This document shows, piece after piece, positions 53,986 to 55,565 of a DNA stretch of 55,565 nucleotides. Source of the stretch: CAZXBB01 sp964638815 (GTDB taxonomy: Bacteria; Planctomycetota; Phycisphaerae; Phycisphaerales; SM1A02); NCBI GenBank assembly GCA_964638815.1, contig CAZXBB010000240.1, positions 1 through 55,565 of the forward strand, read 5' to 3'. The translations under genes were made by a program, and so were the position numbers. The notes beneath the pieces are model-generated. The model had not been told where the DNA came from. It worked only from the letters and a program-made list of their open reading frames with translations, and ran no database searches. The first letter of the stretch is position 1. Each line of letters opens with the position of its first letter.

Positions 53986-55565
53986 TCATTGCGCCGCCCC
54001 GGACGCGCCGCGGTGCACCCGCCGACCCTCGACCCAGGTCTCATCCACGCGCACCCGGGACCAGTCCACGGGCGGATCGAACGGCGAGCCGTCGAGGATG
54101 ATGAAGTCGGCCCGGTACCCGGGCGCGATGCGTCCGATCTCGTCCTCCGCCCGGACGCCGTAGGCGGCGCGCGAAGTGTACGACCGCAGCGCCTCGCCGA
54201 CCGTGATGTTCTCCTGCGTCTGCCACGCCTTGCCGTCGAGCGTCCGCCCGGTCACGGCCGCCTCGATGCCGAGGAAGGGGTTGATGGAGACCACCGGCCA
54301 GTCGGAGCCGAAGACGACGACGCCGCCTGCGTCGAGCAGCGAACGGAACGCGTAGCTCGACCGGGACCGCTCGGCGCCGATGCACGCCTCGGCGTAACGG
54401 CCGTCGTCCGCCTTGTGGTAGGGCTGCATCGACGCGATGACGCCGAGCGCGCCGAAGCGGGCAATGTCCGCCGGCAGCAGGTGCTGCGCATGCTCGCTCC
54501 GGCACCGTGCGGCGCGCAGGTCCGGATAGACCGCCTCGAGGGTGTCGAGAAGGAGGTGGTTCGCCTCGTCCCCGATCGCGTGCGCAATGGTCTGGAGGCC
54601 GCTGCGGCGCGCCCACTCCACGCGATCGCGCAGACGCCCGCCGTCCACGCCTTCCGCGAGGAGGCCCCGCCACGACTCCCGGCCCGGCTCGTTGCCGAGG
54701 AACGGCGCGCGCATGTACGCGGTGCGCGAGCCGAGGCTGCCGTCGAGGTACGTCTTGAGCCCGTTGACCTGGACGAGGTACGGCCGCGCGCGGAACGCCG
54801 CGATCGCGGTCGCCGCGGCCTCCCAGTCCATCGCGGTCGGATAGACGAAGAGACGCGCGGTGACGTCCTCGTCCGCGATCGCCTCGTAGACGTCGAGGTC
54901 GTCGATGCCCGGTATGTCCGCGACGGCGGTGATGCCGTGGCGGTTCGCCTCGCGCATCGCGCGCTTGAGCGCGGCGACGCGGTCCGGCACGGAGGCCGGC
55001 GGGATGTGCGACGACACGAGGTCCATCGCGGACTCCCGCAGGATGCCGGTCGGCTCGCCGGTCACGCGGTCGCGATCGATCACGCCGCCCTCGGGATCGG
55101 GCGGCGTGTCACGCGTGATGCCGGCGCGGCGCAGAGCCTCGGAGTTCACGAGCGCGGAGTGACCGTCCATCCGTGGAAGGAACAGCGGGTGCCCGTCGCT
55201 CACGGCGTCCACCCATTCCCGCGTCGGCGTCTCCGGCTCGTCCCAGCTCTCCGTGGACCATCGGCCCCCGCGGATCCAGACGTCGCCACGCGGGCGGCCG
55301 GGATGCTCCCCGGCCAGATGCCGCGCCCAGTCGCCGACGCGGGCGATGAACTCGTCCTTGCCGGACACGTCGCGGAGCTGAAGCTGCCGCAGCCCGGCGC
55401 CGCCAGAGAGCATGTGCACGTGCGAATCGATGAGCCCGGGAAGCACGACGCGGCCGCGGGCGTCGATGCGCTGCGGGCCCGGGCCGATGAAGCGCTCCGC
55501 CGGGGCGCCCACGTGCACAAAGCGACCGTCCGCGATCGCGGCGAACGGGGCGACCCCGGTGCGGC
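53986..55565 (-). CDS. Amidohydrolase family protein (YtcJ-like), 5' end beyond window
   Basis: This is a metal-dependent amidohydrolase of the YtcJ/imidazolonepropionase-related group, with more than 520 residues in the window. It has the metal-binding HxH in LIDSHVHML, a catalytic-type region VNGLKTYLDGSLGSRTAYM, His residues in QTIAHAIGDEAN and CRSEHAQHLL, and Asp in FGSDWPVVSINPF; GYRADFIILD near the end begins the second beta-sandwich. The reading frame stays open to the window's last base with a plausible N-terminal strand (FAAIADGRFVHVG), so the true start lies outside. The gene ends 22 bases before the methyltransferase start on the same strand. Its substrate is unknown. Confidence 0.87.
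   Translation of the reverse strand, partial: RTGVAPFAAIADGRFVHVGAPAERFIGPGPQRIDARGRVVLPGLIDSHVHMLSGGAGLRQLQLRDVSGKDEFIARVGDWARHLAGEHPGRPRGDVWIRGGRWSTESWDEPETPTREWVDAVSDGHPLFLPRMDGHSALVNSEALRRAGITRDTPPDPEGGVIDRDRVTGEPTGILRESAMDLVSSHIPPASVPDRVAALKRAMREANRHGITAVADIPGIDDLDVYEAIADEDVTARLFVYPTAMDWEAAATAIAAFRARPYLVQVNGLKTYLDGSLGSRTAYMRAPFLGNEPGRESWRGLLAEGVDGGRLRDRVEWARRSGLQTIAHAIGDEANHLLLDTLEAVYPDLRAARCRSEHAQHLLPADIARFGALGVIASMQPYHKADDGRYAEACIGAERSRSSYAFRSLLDAGGVVVFGSDWPVVSINPFLGIEAAVTGRTLDGKAWQTQENITVGEALRSYTSRAAYGVRAEDEIGRIAPGYRADFIILDGSPFDPPVDWSRVRVDETWVEGRRVHRGASGAAQ

Overview
The window is about 55.6 kb of very GC-rich bacterial DNA. It most resembles a member of the Planctomycetota, probably class Phycisphaerae. 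The grounds are a secreted protein with Cys-Cys repeats and a secreted FG-GAP/ASPIC protein that both end in dockerin-like repeats, runs of SPFH proteins next to ABC-2 exporters, a class I fructose-bisphosphate aldolase, and a remnant of a planctomycete-style Ser/Thr kinase. No rRNA, tRNA or CRISPR array was seen. The lineage is inferred from gene content, not from a marker-gene search.

Layout. 1-11.6 kb: an ABC-2 permease on the minus strand, then a tightly packed plus-strand operon of three SPFH (HflK/HflC-like) proteins, an ABC ATPase and a second permease, followed by a membrane-anchored protein of unknown function. 11.7-15.0 kb: a dockerin protein, phosphopantothenoylcysteine decarboxylase with RNA polymerase omega, and a lipoprotein alpha/beta hydrolase. 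15.1-19.4 kb: a ClC channel with CBS domains, two abutting inverted-repeat elements, rnpA-yidD, class I aldolase and a small membrane protein. 19.6-25.5 kb: a P-type metal ATPase, gpsA, then a minus-strand DUF502-hpf-ptsN-ptsH group. 25.6-30.7 kb: a PDZ metallopeptidase, the FG-GAP/dockerin protein, purN and a thioesterase. 30.7-37.7 kb: six plus-strand genes that look like an amino-sugar or glycan tailoring cluster (two DegT-fold proteins, PhyH oxygenase, methyltransferase, fused GNAT, glycosyltransferase). 37.8-43.4 kb: a HEAT-like protein, a kinase remnant, a flavin/Fe-S membrane fusion protein and a YceI/EF-hand protein. 43.7-49.0 kb: glutamate dehydrogenase, an acetolactate-synthase-like ThDP enzyme and an aldehyde dehydrogenase. 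These three could together run a 2-oxoglutarate decarboxylase/succinic semialdehyde dehydrogenase bypass. 49.0-55.6 kb: an unusual RecQ with a 19-Gln tract in place of its zinc module, an MmgE/PrpD protein, a THUMP-like methyltransferase and an amidohydrolase cut by the window edge.

Short tandem repeats are a recurring feature. At least nine unrelated minisatellite-like arrays lie between genes or inside coding regions, several with a 12-bp unit. The observations most worth following up are the RecQ variant, the ThDP enzyme/ALDH/GDH set, the sugar-tailoring cluster, the SPFH-ABC operon, the circularly permuted-looking flavoprotein and the paired inverted-repeat elements at 16.9-17.3 kb.
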